A stretch of DNA of 14,790 bases from a bacterium UBA6115 (GCA_002428405.1 DIWD01000068.1:399-15188), one strand, 5' to 3'. Counted from the stretch's first letter, positions 7,086 to 14,309 are shown. Notes: generated by a model not told the origin, from the sequence alone. Numbers and translations: made by a program.

Positions 7086-8462
7086 ATGAAAAGGACCCTG
7101 GTACTGTTGCTGGCGCTCATTCTGGCGACCAGCGGACTTGCTGCCCTGGCTGAGACCCATGAGTTCAGTTATGGCGAAACGATTGAGATCCGTACTGATG
7201 AAAACGGAAAGACCCTGGACTTGGGCGGCATGGAGGTCATCATCGGCGACTGGTGGAGCGGCGACCCTGCCGCGCCGGCGACCGCAGCTGAAGAAGCGAC
7301 GGAAGAATACCGACAGTGGATTCAGGAGACCTACAACTTTACAATCCGGCAGGTCGCGGTCAGCGGCTGGGGGGACAACCCCGACTTCTTCACGAACTTC
7401 GTCACGACAGGAGGGCCGGAAAACTACGTCCTGATCATGCGCCCCGACGTGGTTGCCACCCCGATGATGAATGGCCTGTTCTATGACCTGGCGACCCTGA
7501 AGGCGTTTGACTTCACAGAGGCGAAATGGAACAAGAGCGTGACGGACGTGATGACCCGCGGCGGGAGCATCTTCGGCATGCGCCCCATCGCCAGCGAGCC
7601 GCGCGACGGCATCTGGTTCAACAAGCGCCTGCTGGAGGAAGCCGGCATTGAACCAGACAGCCTGTATGACATGCAGCGCGATGGCACCTGGACCTGGCAG
7701 GCCTTTGAGGACATCTGCGCCAAGATCACCCGCGACACGGACAACGACGGCGTGATCGACGTCTATGCGACCGCAAGCCAGCAGGGCGGCGTCTACAACG
7801 TCGCGCTGGCCTCCAACAACGCCGCTTTCGTCAAAAAGGATGAGAACGGCAAACTGTACAACGCCACCTCCGAGGATGCCTTCCTGGAGGCGGCCAACTG
7901 GGTCGTCAAGATGTCGACCACCTATGAGATGCCGCAGCCTGAAGGTGCCAACTGGGACTGGACCTTCGCGGCCTTCATCAACGGCGACGTCGCGATGACC
8001 GTCCACCAGGACTATTTCAAGGGGACATTGGTCAACAGCATGACAGACCCCTACGGCTTTGTCATGTTCCCCGTGGGACCCAAAGGAGACACCTACAAGA
8101 CCGTATACTCGGACAACACGTACGTGATCCCCGCCAACTATGACGCGGAACGCGCGGAGAAAATCGCCACCGCCTTTGACATCTACACAGACCCGACACC
8201 GGGATACGAGGAAGAGGACGCCTGGAAGTCCAGCTATTACAACTACTTCTCCGACGCCCGCGCCGTGGATGAGACCATCGACATGATGCGCAAGAACGAG
8301 CATGGCGTCACCTTCCTGTCCAACATGGTTCCAGGCTTCGACCTGGGCCCGCAGTTCTACTGGAACACCTACGGCCGCGGCGGCTGGAAGACCATCGCCG
8401 AGCAGCTTGAAGAATCCAAGAATGTCTGGCAAGCTGCCATTGACGCTGTCAACAACAAATAA
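7086..8462 (+). CDS. Family-1 extracellular sugar-binding protein, non-lipoprotein signal peptide
   Basis: The protein has 458 residues and is the receptor component of a carbohydrate ABC importer, most likely serving the permease pair just upstream. Residues 1-22 are a classical signal peptide ending ALA/E. There is no lipobox cysteine; the only Cys I see is internal (in FEDICAKI). Family-1 landmarks include GIWFNKRLLEEAGI (about 177-190), the segment TWTWQAFEDICAKITRDTDN, and the late strand YVIPANYDAERAEKIATAFD. DTDNDGVID at 217-225 matches a DxDxDG calcium-binding loop, a feature common in MsmE-like receptors. Many aromatic residues (WDWTF, WNTYGRGGW) could stack on sugar rings. Codons are strikingly C/G-ending compared with neighbours, which suggests high expression. 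The ligand cannot be told from sequence; a xylan- or glucan-derived oligosaccharide is plausible from context. A long open frame on the opposite strand is a by-product of the codon bias. Confidence 0.9.
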   Translation: MKRTLVLLLALILATSGLAALAETHEFSYGETIEIRTDENGKTLDLGGMEVIIGDWWSGDPAAPATAAEEATEEYRQWIQETYNFTIRQVAVSGWGDNPDFFTNFVTTGGPENYVLIMRPDVVATPMMNGLFYDLATLKAFDFTEAKWNKSVTDVMTRGGSIFGMRPIASEPRDGIWFNKRLLEEAGIEPDSLYDMQRDGTWTWQAFEDICAKITRDTDNDGVIDVYATASQQGGVYNVALASNNAAFVKKDENGKLYNATSEDAFLEAANWVVKMSTTYEMPQPEGANWDWTFAAFINGDVAMTVHQDYFKGTLVNSMTDPYGFVMFPVGPKGDTYKTVYSDNTYVIPANYDAERAEKIATAFDIYTDPTPGYEEEDAWKSSYYNYFSDARAVDETIDMMRKNEHGVTFLSNMVPGFDLGPQFYWNTYGRGGWKTIAEQLEESKNVWQAAIDAVNNK

Positions 8463-8464
8463 GA

Positions 8465-8475
8465 CCGCATGAGAA
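8465..8475 (+). repeat. Copy of an 11-bp motif shared with the GH67 upstream region
   Basis: CCGCATGAGAA occurs 2 bases after the binding-protein stop codon. The identical 11-mer is the right arm of the spaced palindrome at 11346-11356, and its reverse complement is the left arm at 11320-11330. It overlaps the base of the first hairpin here. It may be a regulator half-site; chance is not excluded. Confidence 0.4.
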
Positions 8476-8493
8476 GGGTTCCAAACCCTTTTC
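8471..8493 (+). terminator. Hairpin downstream of the solute-binding protein, possible weak terminator
   Basis: GAGAAGGGTT (8471-8480) pairs with AACCCTTTTC (8484-8493) across a 3-base loop, with one G-U pair. The short T-run lies inside the right arm rather than after it, so it may act as a partial terminator or as a 3'-end stabiliser of the binding-protein mRNA. Confidence 0.45.
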
Positions 8494-8501
8494 ACACCCA
8501 T

Positions 8502-8530
8502 GGCGGGATGAGGCGCTGCCTCATCCCGCC
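8502..8530 (+). other. Very stable GC-rich hairpin between binding protein and GH5
   Basis: GGCGGGATGAGGC (8502-8514) and GCCTCATCCCGCC (8518-8530) form a perfect 13-bp stem with a 3-base loop. No T-run follows (the next bases are TGACCGCC), so it is not a standard intrinsic terminator. It starts 9 bases after the previous hairpin. The likely role, inferred from similar elements behind malE-type genes, is protection of the upstream mRNA and reduced read-through into the hydrolase genes. Confidence 0.65.
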
Positions 8531-8563
8531 TGACCGCCGGGAAGGCGCTATGGAGGAGCCCGG

Positions 8564-9769
8564 ATGCGAATAATCAGGTTCGGCGCGCTGCTGCTGAGCG
8601 TCATGATGTTTGCGGGCTGCACGGCCGCGACAGTGAACAAGGAGGGCATTAAGGTGCCAAAGATCAGCTATACGCCAAAAAAGCTCCCGGATCTGCCATC
8701 CTTTCAATTCGCCGCGGGCCTGAAAGTTGGGTGGAACCTGGGCAACACCTTTGACGCCAACAATGTCACCCGGGCAAAGGATGACCTGGCATACGAAAGC
8801 GCCTGGGTCGGCGTCCGCACAGACCCAAAGGTGTTCGCGGCCCTGAAGGAGGCTGGCTTCGGCGCGGTGCGCATCCCGGTATCCTGGCACAATCATGTTT
8901 CAGGAGAGGATTTTATAATCACCCCCGCCTGGCTTAAGCGGGTGAAGGAAGTCGTGGATGACGCGCTGGGACAGGGGCTGTTTGTCATTCTGAACACGCA
9001 CCATGACATCGCCAGGGAGTTCATCTACCCGGATGATGAACACCTGGAAAGCTCAAAGCGCTACCTCGGCGCTGTCTGGCGGCAGCTTGCCAATCAGTTC
9101 AGGGATTATGACAGCCGTCTGATCATGGAGAGCATGAACGAGCCCCGCCTGGCAGGCACTGAAATTGAATGGTGGCTTAACCCGAATGACCCCAGAAGCG
9201 AGGAATCGGTACGCTGCATCAACGCGCTCAACCAGCTGTTTGTAGACACTGTGCGCAGGTCCGGCGGAATGAACGAAAGCCGCTACCTCCTGCTTCCGGG
9301 ATATGCCGCTTCGGTTCAGGGTGTCCTGCACAAAGCCTTTGCGATGCCCTCGGATATCACCGGCACTGAAAACAGGCTGCTGCTGTCCGTGCATGCCTAC
9401 ACGCCCTATGCCTTCGCGCTCCAGTCCCCCGCCGAATCCGGGAGCCGGGATACCTTCAGTGCGGGCAATGCCTTTGATATCAACGAGATCGCTTCGTTTA
9501 TGGACAGCCTGTACGAGAAGTCCGTTTTGCTTCAGGTTCCTGTCGTGATCGGAGAGTTCGGTGCCCGTGACAAGGGCGGCAACCTGCAGGCAAGGGTTGA
9601 CTTCACAGCGGCGTACGCCGCGCTTGCGCGGGCCAGGGGCTTTACCTGCTTCTGGTGGGACAACCATGCCTTTTCAGGCAGTGGCGAACTGTTCGGACTG
9701 CTGGACAGAAAGACCTTCACATTTGTGAATCCGCAGATCATGGAAGCGCTGATATCAAACGCAGAATAA
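8564..9769 (+). CDS. Glycoside hydrolase family 5 (subfamily-4-like) lipoprotein, endo-beta-glucanase type
   Basis: The protein has 401 residues. MRIIRFGALLLSVMMFAGC is a lipoprotein signal peptide with lipobox FAGC (C19), so the enzyme should be tethered to the outer face of the membrane. A short linker (20-45) leads into a single GH5 barrel: GWNLGNTFDANN near the first strand, VRIPVSWHNH, NTHHD, acid/base E193 in SMNEPR, SVHAYTPY, nucleophile E331 in VIGEFG and CFWWDNHAF near the last strand. The order and spelling resemble subfamily 4 (endoglucanase, lichenase, xyloglucanase, sometimes xylanase). It retains the cleaving residues of a retaining enzyme, so it should be active. GGAGGAG at 8552-8558 supports this ATG. 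It is 10 bp from the GH10 gene, so the two are probably co-transcribed. Exact substrate is open; beta-1,4-linked hemicellulose or beta-glucan is likely. Confidence 0.9.
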   Translation: MRIIRFGALLLSVMMFAGCTAATVNKEGIKVPKISYTPKKLPDLPSFQFAAGLKVGWNLGNTFDANNVTRAKDDLAYESAWVGVRTDPKVFAALKEAGFGAVRIPVSWHNHVSGEDFIITPAWLKRVKEVVDDALGQGLFVILNTHHDIAREFIYPDDEHLESSKRYLGAVWRQLANQFRDYDSRLIMESMNEPRLAGTEIEWWLNPNDPRSEESVRCINALNQLFVDTVRRSGGMNESRYLLLPGYAASVQGVLHKAFAMPSDITGTENRLLLSVHAYTPYAFALQSPAESGSRDTFSAGNAFDINEIASFMDSLYEKSVLLQVPVVIGEFGARDKGGNLQARVDFTAAYAALARARGFTCFWWDNHAFSGSGELFGLLDRKTFTFVNPQIMEALISNAE

Positions 9770-9779
9770 GAGGAGTACT

Positions 9780-11282
9780 ATGAGAAAAACCTTCTGCATC
9801 CTGCTCCTGGCAGCCTTGCTTTTTCAATTGACTCCGGCAGCGGCGCAGGCCTATTCCTATCAGTCGGACTTTTCGGATGATTCCGACGGCTGGGTCGCGC
9901 GGTCCACCGGGGGCGCTTCGATTTCCCCTGATAACGGCGGGCTTGCCATCTCAGGCCGTACCAGTGACTGGCACTCCCCCGGCAGGGAGTTCCCGCTCGT
10001 CCCCGGAAAAGTCTATGAGGTCAGCACACTGGTCTTCCAGGACGCGGTGGGCAGCGCCAAAATGATGATTTCTGTGGCCCACACCATCAACGGGAAGGAA
10101 AGCTATGAAAACCTCGTGCGGGAGGATATCCGAAAAGGCGAATGGACCGCGCTGTCGGCATCCTATACAGCGGGTCAGTATGACCGTTCCGTTCTCTATG
10201 TCGAGACCCTGGGCGCGCCGCAGATCTCCTTTGCAATCAAGGATTTCTCAGTCAGGGAGGTCATCGGTTCCTTCGCGATGGATCTGCCGAGCCTGAAGGA
10301 ACTGTACGCAGGTTATTTCGATTTTGGCTGCGCTGTGACAGGCATGGAAGCGATCAATCCGAAGCTAATGGATTTCTACGCCACACAGTTCAGCATCATG
10401 ACACACGGAAACGAGCTGAAACCAGATTCTGTGCTGGATATCCCTGCCTCAAGGCAGCTGGCCAGGCAGGATCAGGCGGCAGTGGCTGTCCGCATTGACG
10501 CCGCAAGGCCCCTGCTTGATTACGCGCAGGAGCATGGCATAAAAATCCACGGGCATGTGTTGGTATGGCACAGCCAGACACCGGAGGCCTTCTTCCGGGA
10601 GGACTACAGCCCATCCGGCGCCTTTGTCAGCCGTGAGATCATGCTGTCGCGCCTGGAAAACTACATCCGCCAGGTATTTGAGCTGACTGGGAGCCAGTAC
10701 CCCGGCCTGATTGTCTCCTGGGATGTTGTGAATGAGGCAATTGATGACGCGACCGGAAAAATGCGGGTAAGCAACTGGACAAAGGTAGTCGGGGATGACT
10801 TTGTACTTCAGGCCTTCCGTTTTGCCAAAAAGTACGCGCCGGAAGGCGTCATGCTTTATTACAACGATTACTCAACCCCTTACGAACCCAAACTCACGGG
10901 CATCCTCAGCCTGCTTGCCCAATTGGTGCAGCAAAGGACCATTGACGGATATGGGTTCCAGTGCCATTACCAGCTGAACACGCCGGGGCTCCGCCAGCTG
11001 CAAAACGCCATGGACAAGATCATCGCTCTGGGTCTCTCGCTGCGCATGAGCGAAATGGATATCCTGATCGACAAAAAAAATGAGGAAACACTGCAGCTGC
11101 AGGCCAGGCGGTACGGCGCGATCCTGGAGTTGTTCCGGACCTATAAAGACCAGATTGAAGCTGTCCATACCTGGGGCGTGACGGACAACCTCAGTTGGAA
11201 AGCAAAGCAATTTCCGCTGCTGTTTGACGGGCAAGGAAAGCCAAAGCCGGCCTTTTACGCTGTTGTTGATCCCTTGCGCTGA
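9780..11282 (+). CDS. Secreted GH10 endo-beta-1,4-xylanase with N-terminal CBM22-like domain
   Basis: The protein has 500 residues. A signal peptide (1 to about 24, AAAQA region) with no lipobox predicts release outside the cell. Residues about 26-160 form a CBM22/CBM4_9-type beta-sandwich (GWVARSTGGASIS, ESYENLV, KGEWTALSASYT), which should bind xylan. The GH10 barrel runs from about 169 to 500: NELKPDSVL, HGHVLVWHSQTP, acid/base E319 in WDVVNEAID, GFQCHY, nucleophile E425 in LRMSEMDI and WGVTDNLSW. Both catalytic glutamates are present. The nucleophile strand reads MSEMDI where TELDI is usual, a mild variation. The enzyme should cut glucuronoxylan into xylo-oligosaccharides and MeGlcA-substituted aldouronic acids, which the downstream GH67 could process. 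ATG 9780 follows AAGAGGAG (9768-9775) overlapping the GH5 stop. The function is confident at family level. Confidence 0.93.
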   Translation: MRKTFCILLLAALLFQLTPAAAQAYSYQSDFSDDSDGWVARSTGGASISPDNGGLAISGRTSDWHSPGREFPLVPGKVYEVSTLVFQDAVGSAKMMISVAHTINGKESYENLVREDIRKGEWTALSASYTAGQYDRSVLYVETLGAPQISFAIKDFSVREVIGSFAMDLPSLKELYAGYFDFGCAVTGMEAINPKLMDFYATQFSIMTHGNELKPDSVLDIPASRQLARQDQAAVAVRIDAARPLLDYAQEHGIKIHGHVLVWHSQTPEAFFREDYSPSGAFVSREIMLSRLENYIRQVFELTGSQYPGLIVSWDVVNEAIDDATGKMRVSNWTKVVGDDFVLQAFRFAKKYAPEGVMLYYNDYSTPYEPKLTGILSLLAQLVQQRTIDGYGFQCHYQLNTPGLRQLQNAMDKIIALGLSLRMSEMDILIDKKNEETLQLQARRYGAILELFRTYKDQIEAVHTWGVTDNLSWKAKQFPLLFDGQGKPKPAFYAVVDPLR

Positions 11283-11317
11283 CGCAGGGACCCTTCATTC
11301 AATTACTTCTTGCCCAT

Positions 11318-11358
11318 AGTTCTCATGCGGTATGACCCAGCGATCCCGCATGAGAACT
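11318..11358. repeat. Perfect 13-bp spaced inverted repeat upstream of GH67
   Basis: AGTTCTCATGCGG (11318-11330) and CCGCATGAGAACT (11346-11358) are exact inverse complements around a 15-base centre. An outer pair, TTCAATTA (11298-11305) and TAATTGAA (11376-11383), brackets it. The element lies 35 bases after the GH10 stop. No T-run follows on either strand, so it does not look like a standard terminator. It may be an operator with two half-sites, or an RNA hairpin that separates the two operons. The core CCGCATGAGAA recurs at 8465-8475. Confidence 0.7.
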
Positions 11359-11393
11359 TCTTCAATTCAGACAAATAATTGAAAGCTGAGCCA

Positions 11394-11422
11394 TTCTGCC
11401 TCCTGCAGTATTAGTGTACAAT
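11394..11422 (+). promoter_or_regulatory. Possible promoter for the GH67-permease operon
   Basis: TACAAT (11417-11422) is a good -10 box. The 17-base-spaced -35 position (TTCTGC, 11394-11399) is poor, so an activator may be needed. Transcription would begin near 11429, leaving room for the ribosome site at 11439 but not for an ATG at 11433 to carry its own. The candidate lies just downstream of the spaced palindrome. Low certainty. Confidence 0.35.
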
Positions 11423-11438
11423 CCAACCGGATATGACA

Positions 11439-11446
11439 AAAGGAGG
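11439..11446 (+). promoter_or_regulatory. Ribosome binding site placing the GH67 start at TTG 11457
   Basis: AAAGGAGG ends 10 bases before TTG 11457. An in-frame ATG at 11433 lies upstream of this site and has none of its own, so the TTG start is preferred. The spacing is slightly long. Confidence 0.65.
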
Positions 11447-11456
11447 ACTTGGCATT

Positions 11457-13301
11457 TTGACCGCACCAGCGGGCGCCTACGCTTGGCTTCCATATTTGCC
11501 GATGGACATCCCGCAGGGAGAGTCAACGCCGGACATCGCGTTGAACGAACTGCGCGCGGGCCTCAAAGCGCTGGGCATTGAGCAGGAAGCCCGGGTGCAG
11601 GTGCAGGGCACAGGCGAATCGTTCAGGTTGCTCCAGGAAAACGGTATTTTAGCCGTTCAGGGAGGCAGCCCGGGGGTCCTGTATGGCGTTTACCGCCTGC
11701 TCTCCCTGCTTGCCCGGGGAAAAAGCCTGCCGCGCGAACTGAACAAACCGTTCTTCCCCCTGCGCATACTCAATCACTGGGACAACATGGACGGCGGCGT
11801 TGAGCGGGGCTATGCCGGCCGTTCCTTCTTTTTTAAGAACAACCGTGTTTCCTTTGATCCCCAGCGGATACACCGTTATGCGCGAATGCTCTCCTCCGTT
11901 GGCATCAACGCGGTTTGCCCCAGCAATGTCAATGTCAGGCCGCCCATGGATGTTCTGATCACAGGGGAATCCCTGTCTGAAACAGCCAAATTAGCGGACA
12001 TCCTCCGCCTGTACGGCATCCGGATGATCCTGACGATCGAATTCAGCCTGCCCATCAAAATGGGGCTTTTGACCGCGGATCCGCTCAACGATGAGGTGAT
12101 CAGGTTCTGGGAAGAAAGGGCAGGGGAAGTTTACCGGGCAATTCCTGACCTGGCGGGCTTTCTGGTGAAGGCGGATTCCGAGCACAGACCAGGCCCGTTC
12201 ACCTACGGCCGCAGCCACGATGAGGGTGCTAACATGCTTGCGCGCACTCTGAAGCCCTACGGCGGGATGCTGTTCTGGCGATGCTTTGTCTACAACTGCA
12301 GGCAGGACTGGCGGGACAGCGTCACAGACCGGCCCCGGGCAGCCTTTGATTATTACGCGCCGCTGGACGGCCGGTTTGATGAGAATGTAATCCTGCAAAT
12401 CAAGAACGGGCCGCTTGACTTTCAGGTTCGCGAACCGGTTTCGCCTCTGCTGCTGTCCATGCCCAATACGCGTAAGGCGCTGGAGCTTCAGCTTGCCCAG
12501 GAATACACCGGGCAGCAGATCGACCTGTTCTACCAGGCCGGTCAATGGCAGGACGTGTTCCAGGTGTTGCCCCCGGAGAATGCGTTTTGCGTCAGCGCGG
12601 TCACAAATCTTGGTAACAGCCTGAACTGGACCGGGCATGACCTGGCGCAGGCAAACCTGTACGCCTACGGGCGGATGGTATGGAGGGGAAGGAGCGATCC
12701 AAAGGAATATGCGGAAGAATGGGCGGAGCTGACATTCCCGTCGGCCGCAGGCAGGGTGGCAGATATCCTGCTGGATTCACCCAATGCATACGAGAAATAC
12801 GCTGCCCCCCTCGGGCTTGGCTTTATGGTCAATCCGCATTCCCATTACGGCCCGTCTCCTGACGGGTATGAATATGCCCGCTGGGGCACCTACCATCGCG
12901 CGGACCGGGACGCAATCGGCGTAAACCGCTGCCCGGACGGTACAGGGTTCACGATGCAATACCCCAAAAAGCTGTCAGAGATGTATGCCGATCCAAGACA
13001 ATGCCCGGAAAAGCTGCTCCTGTTTTTCCATCGGTTGAAATACGGGTATGTAATGTCTGACGGACGAACCTTGCTGCAGCGGATATATGATGACCATTTC
13101 GAAGGCGCCGAGGAAGCCGAGGCGCTGAGGGAAAAATGGAAGGCGCTGCAGGACCTGGTGCCGCAAGACGCATATGAGCGGGTGCTGGCGCGCTTTGACC
13201 TTCAGGTCAGCAACGCGAAAGAATGGCGGGACGTGATCAACAGCTTTTTCTTCCGTTTTTCCGGCATCCCTGACTCAAGAGGACGCAAGATCTGGCCCTG
13301 A
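11457..13301 (+). CDS. aguA: GH67 alpha-glucuronidase, intracellular
   Basis: The protein has 614 residues from TTG (622 if ATG 11433 is used). It releases (4-O-methyl-)glucuronic acid from the non-reducing end of aldouronic acids. There is no signal peptide, which fits a cytoplasmic enzyme acting on imported oligosaccharides. Family landmarks: ILAVQGGSPGVLYGVYRLLS closing the N-terminal domain, LRILNHWDNMDGGVERGYAG opening the central barrel, GFLVKADSE (E242), GRSHDEGANMLA, FDYYAPLDG (D298), QIKNGPLDFQVREP (E326), and the C-terminal WRDVINSFF. D298 and E326 are 28 residues apart, the spacing I recall for the catalytic Asp/Glu pair of characterised enzymes; the general acid should lie near the VKADSE segment, but I could not align it exactly. 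It is about 60-70 residues shorter than the usual 680 or so, mostly at the N-terminus. It is followed by LplB/YtcP permease genes, as in known aldouronate operons. Confidence 0.93.
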   Translation: MTAPAGAYAWLPYLPMDIPQGESTPDIALNELRAGLKALGIEQEARVQVQGTGESFRLLQENGILAVQGGSPGVLYGVYRLLSLLARGKSLPRELNKPFFPLRILNHWDNMDGGVERGYAGRSFFFKNNRVSFDPQRIHRYARMLSSVGINAVCPSNVNVRPPMDVLITGESLSETAKLADILRLYGIRMILTIEFSLPIKMGLLTADPLNDEVIRFWEERAGEVYRAIPDLAGFLVKADSEHRPGPFTYGRSHDEGANMLARTLKPYGGMLFWRCFVYNCRQDWRDSVTDRPRAAFDYYAPLDGRFDENVILQIKNGPLDFQVREPVSPLLLSMPNTRKALELQLAQEYTGQQIDLFYQAGQWQDVFQVLPPENAFCVSAVTNLGNSLNWTGHDLAQANLYAYGRMVWRGRSDPKEYAEEWAELTFPSAAGRVADILLDSPNAYEKYAAPLGLGFMVNPHSHYGPSPDGYEYARWGTYHRADRDAIGVNRCPDGTGFTMQYPKKLSEMYADPRQCPEKLLLFFHRLKYGYVMSDGRTLLQRIYDDHFEGAEEAEALREKWKALQDLVPQDAYERVLARFDLQVSNAKEWRDVINSFFFRFSGIPDSRGRKIWP

Positions 13302-13340
13302 TGAGATTTTGCCGCAGCAAAACCCAGTCTGCAGTCTAAA

Positions 13341-13349
13341 AGGGGGTGG
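13341..13349 (+). promoter_or_regulatory. Ribosome binding site placing the LplB-type permease start at TTG 13354
   Basis: AGGGGGTGG lies 4 bases before TTG 13354. An upstream in-frame TTG at 13309 would add a 15-residue, poorly conserved-looking leader and lacks a ribosome site, so 13354 is preferred. Confidence 0.65.
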
Positions 13350-13353
13350 TTCC

Positions 13354-14295
13354 TTGAAAGATACAAGGCAGTTAAGCCGTCTGCGCGGCAGTAAAACTTA
13401 TCTGCGGCGTTACTGGACGCTCTATCTCCTTTTGGCCATGCCTGTAGCCTTCATCATCATCTTCCGATACATCCCCATGGCCTATATCCTCAATGCCTTC
13501 AAGGTGAATAACATCCTCAGACCGCCATGGGCCCTTCCCTGGGCACGCAATTCCGGATTTGAGTGGTTCATCAAGGCATTCCAGAACAGGGATTTCCTGT
13601 ATGCGCTGCGCAACACCTTTACACTGAATATCCTGGACCTCATCATCGGTTTCCCGGCCCCCATCCTGCTGGCGCTGATCCTCAACGAGCTGACTTTCAA
13701 GAGATTCAAGCGCATTACTCAAACCATCGTCTACCTGCCGCACTTTCTGTCGTGGATCATCATCTCCGGGCTGGCTATGCGCCTCTTCGCGCCCAATGAC
13801 GGGCTCATCAACCTCCTGCTGCGCGGCATGGGCATAGACCCCATCCCCTTCCTCAACGTACCCAGCTACTGGGTGGGCAGCTACGTGGCGCTGGGTATCT
13901 GGAAGGATGCGGGCTGGAATACCATCATCTACCTGGCCGCCATGACCGCGATCAATCCCGAGCTGTATGAGGCCGCGGCGGTTGATGGCGCCAGCCGGCT
14001 GCGCCGGATATGGCATGTCACTCTGCCGGGTCTGCGGCCGACCATCGTCGTGCTGCTCATCATGAGCATGGGCCGCATCCTGGGAAGCGAGTTTGACCGC
14101 CCCTTTGCGCTGGGCAATAAGCTGGTGCGCAGCGTATCCAATGTGATCTCCATCTTTGTATACGAATACGGCATCAAGGGAATGCAGTTTTCCCTTGCCA
14201 GCGCTGTCGGGCTCTTCCAGTCCCTTGTTGGTGTGGTTTTCCTGTTTGGAGCCAACAGCATCGCCAAGCGCTACGACCAACAGGGCGTCTGGTAA
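13354..14295 (+). CDS. lplB: ABC transporter permease, LplB type (oligosaccharide/aldouronate importer)
   Basis: The protein has 313 residues from TTG. The short basic N-terminus followed by YWTLYLLLAMPVAFIIIFRY (20-39) is the signature opening of LplB-type polysaccharide permeases. Helices follow near 88-110, 125-145, 172-197, 225-245 and 280-303. The ATPase-docking loop is ELYEAAAVDGASRLRRIWHV, with E206 starting the EAA core. It is the first half of a transporter whose second half (YtcP type) starts 14 bp downstream. In Paenibacillus the LplB, YtcP and YtcQ proteins with AguA form the aldouronate-uptake operon, and the gene order here agrees. The symbol names the family, not a proven lipoprotein or pectin role. 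The gap of 52 bp after GH67 has no terminator, so it is probably one operon with GH67. Confidence 0.9.
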   Translation: MKDTRQLSRLRGSKTYLRRYWTLYLLLAMPVAFIIIFRYIPMAYILNAFKVNNILRPPWALPWARNSGFEWFIKAFQNRDFLYALRNTFTLNILDLIIGFPAPILLALILNELTFKRFKRITQTIVYLPHFLSWIIISGLAMRLFAPNDGLINLLLRGMGIDPIPFLNVPSYWVGSYVALGIWKDAGWNTIIYLAAMTAINPELYEAAAVDGASRLRRIWHVTLPGLRPTIVVLLIMSMGRILGSEFDRPFALGNKLVRSVSNVISIFVYEYGIKGMQFSLASAVGLFQSLVGVVFLFGANSIAKRYDQQGVW

Positions 14296-14309
14296 GGGGG
14301 AAGAAAAGT

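Noticed and set aside
6993..8501. 502-codon open frame on the minus strand opposite the binding-protein gene
   Set aside because: It mirrors a strongly codon-biased plus-strand gene with clear family motifs. The antisense product has no recognisable domain, and the start region has no ribosome site that I can see.
11379..11384. TTGAAA as a -35 box for the GH67 promoter
   Set aside because: It lies 32 bases from the TACAAT box and no -10-like sequence sits 16-18 bases downstream.
13307..13322. Short hairpin TTTTGC/GCAAAA between GH67 and the LplB-type gene
   Set aside because: Only 6 bp, mostly A-T, with no T-run after it; too weak to call a terminator, so GH67 and the permeases are treated as one operon.
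13309..13353. Upstream TTG start for the LplB-type permease
   Set aside because: It adds 15 residues unlike the family N-terminus and has no ribosome site, whereas TTG 13354 has one.
13372..14280. 302-codon open frame on the minus strand opposite the LplB-type permease
   Set aside because: Shadow of a GC-rich membrane-protein gene; the predicted product is low-complexity, rich in Asp, His, Gln and Gly, and unlike any family I know.
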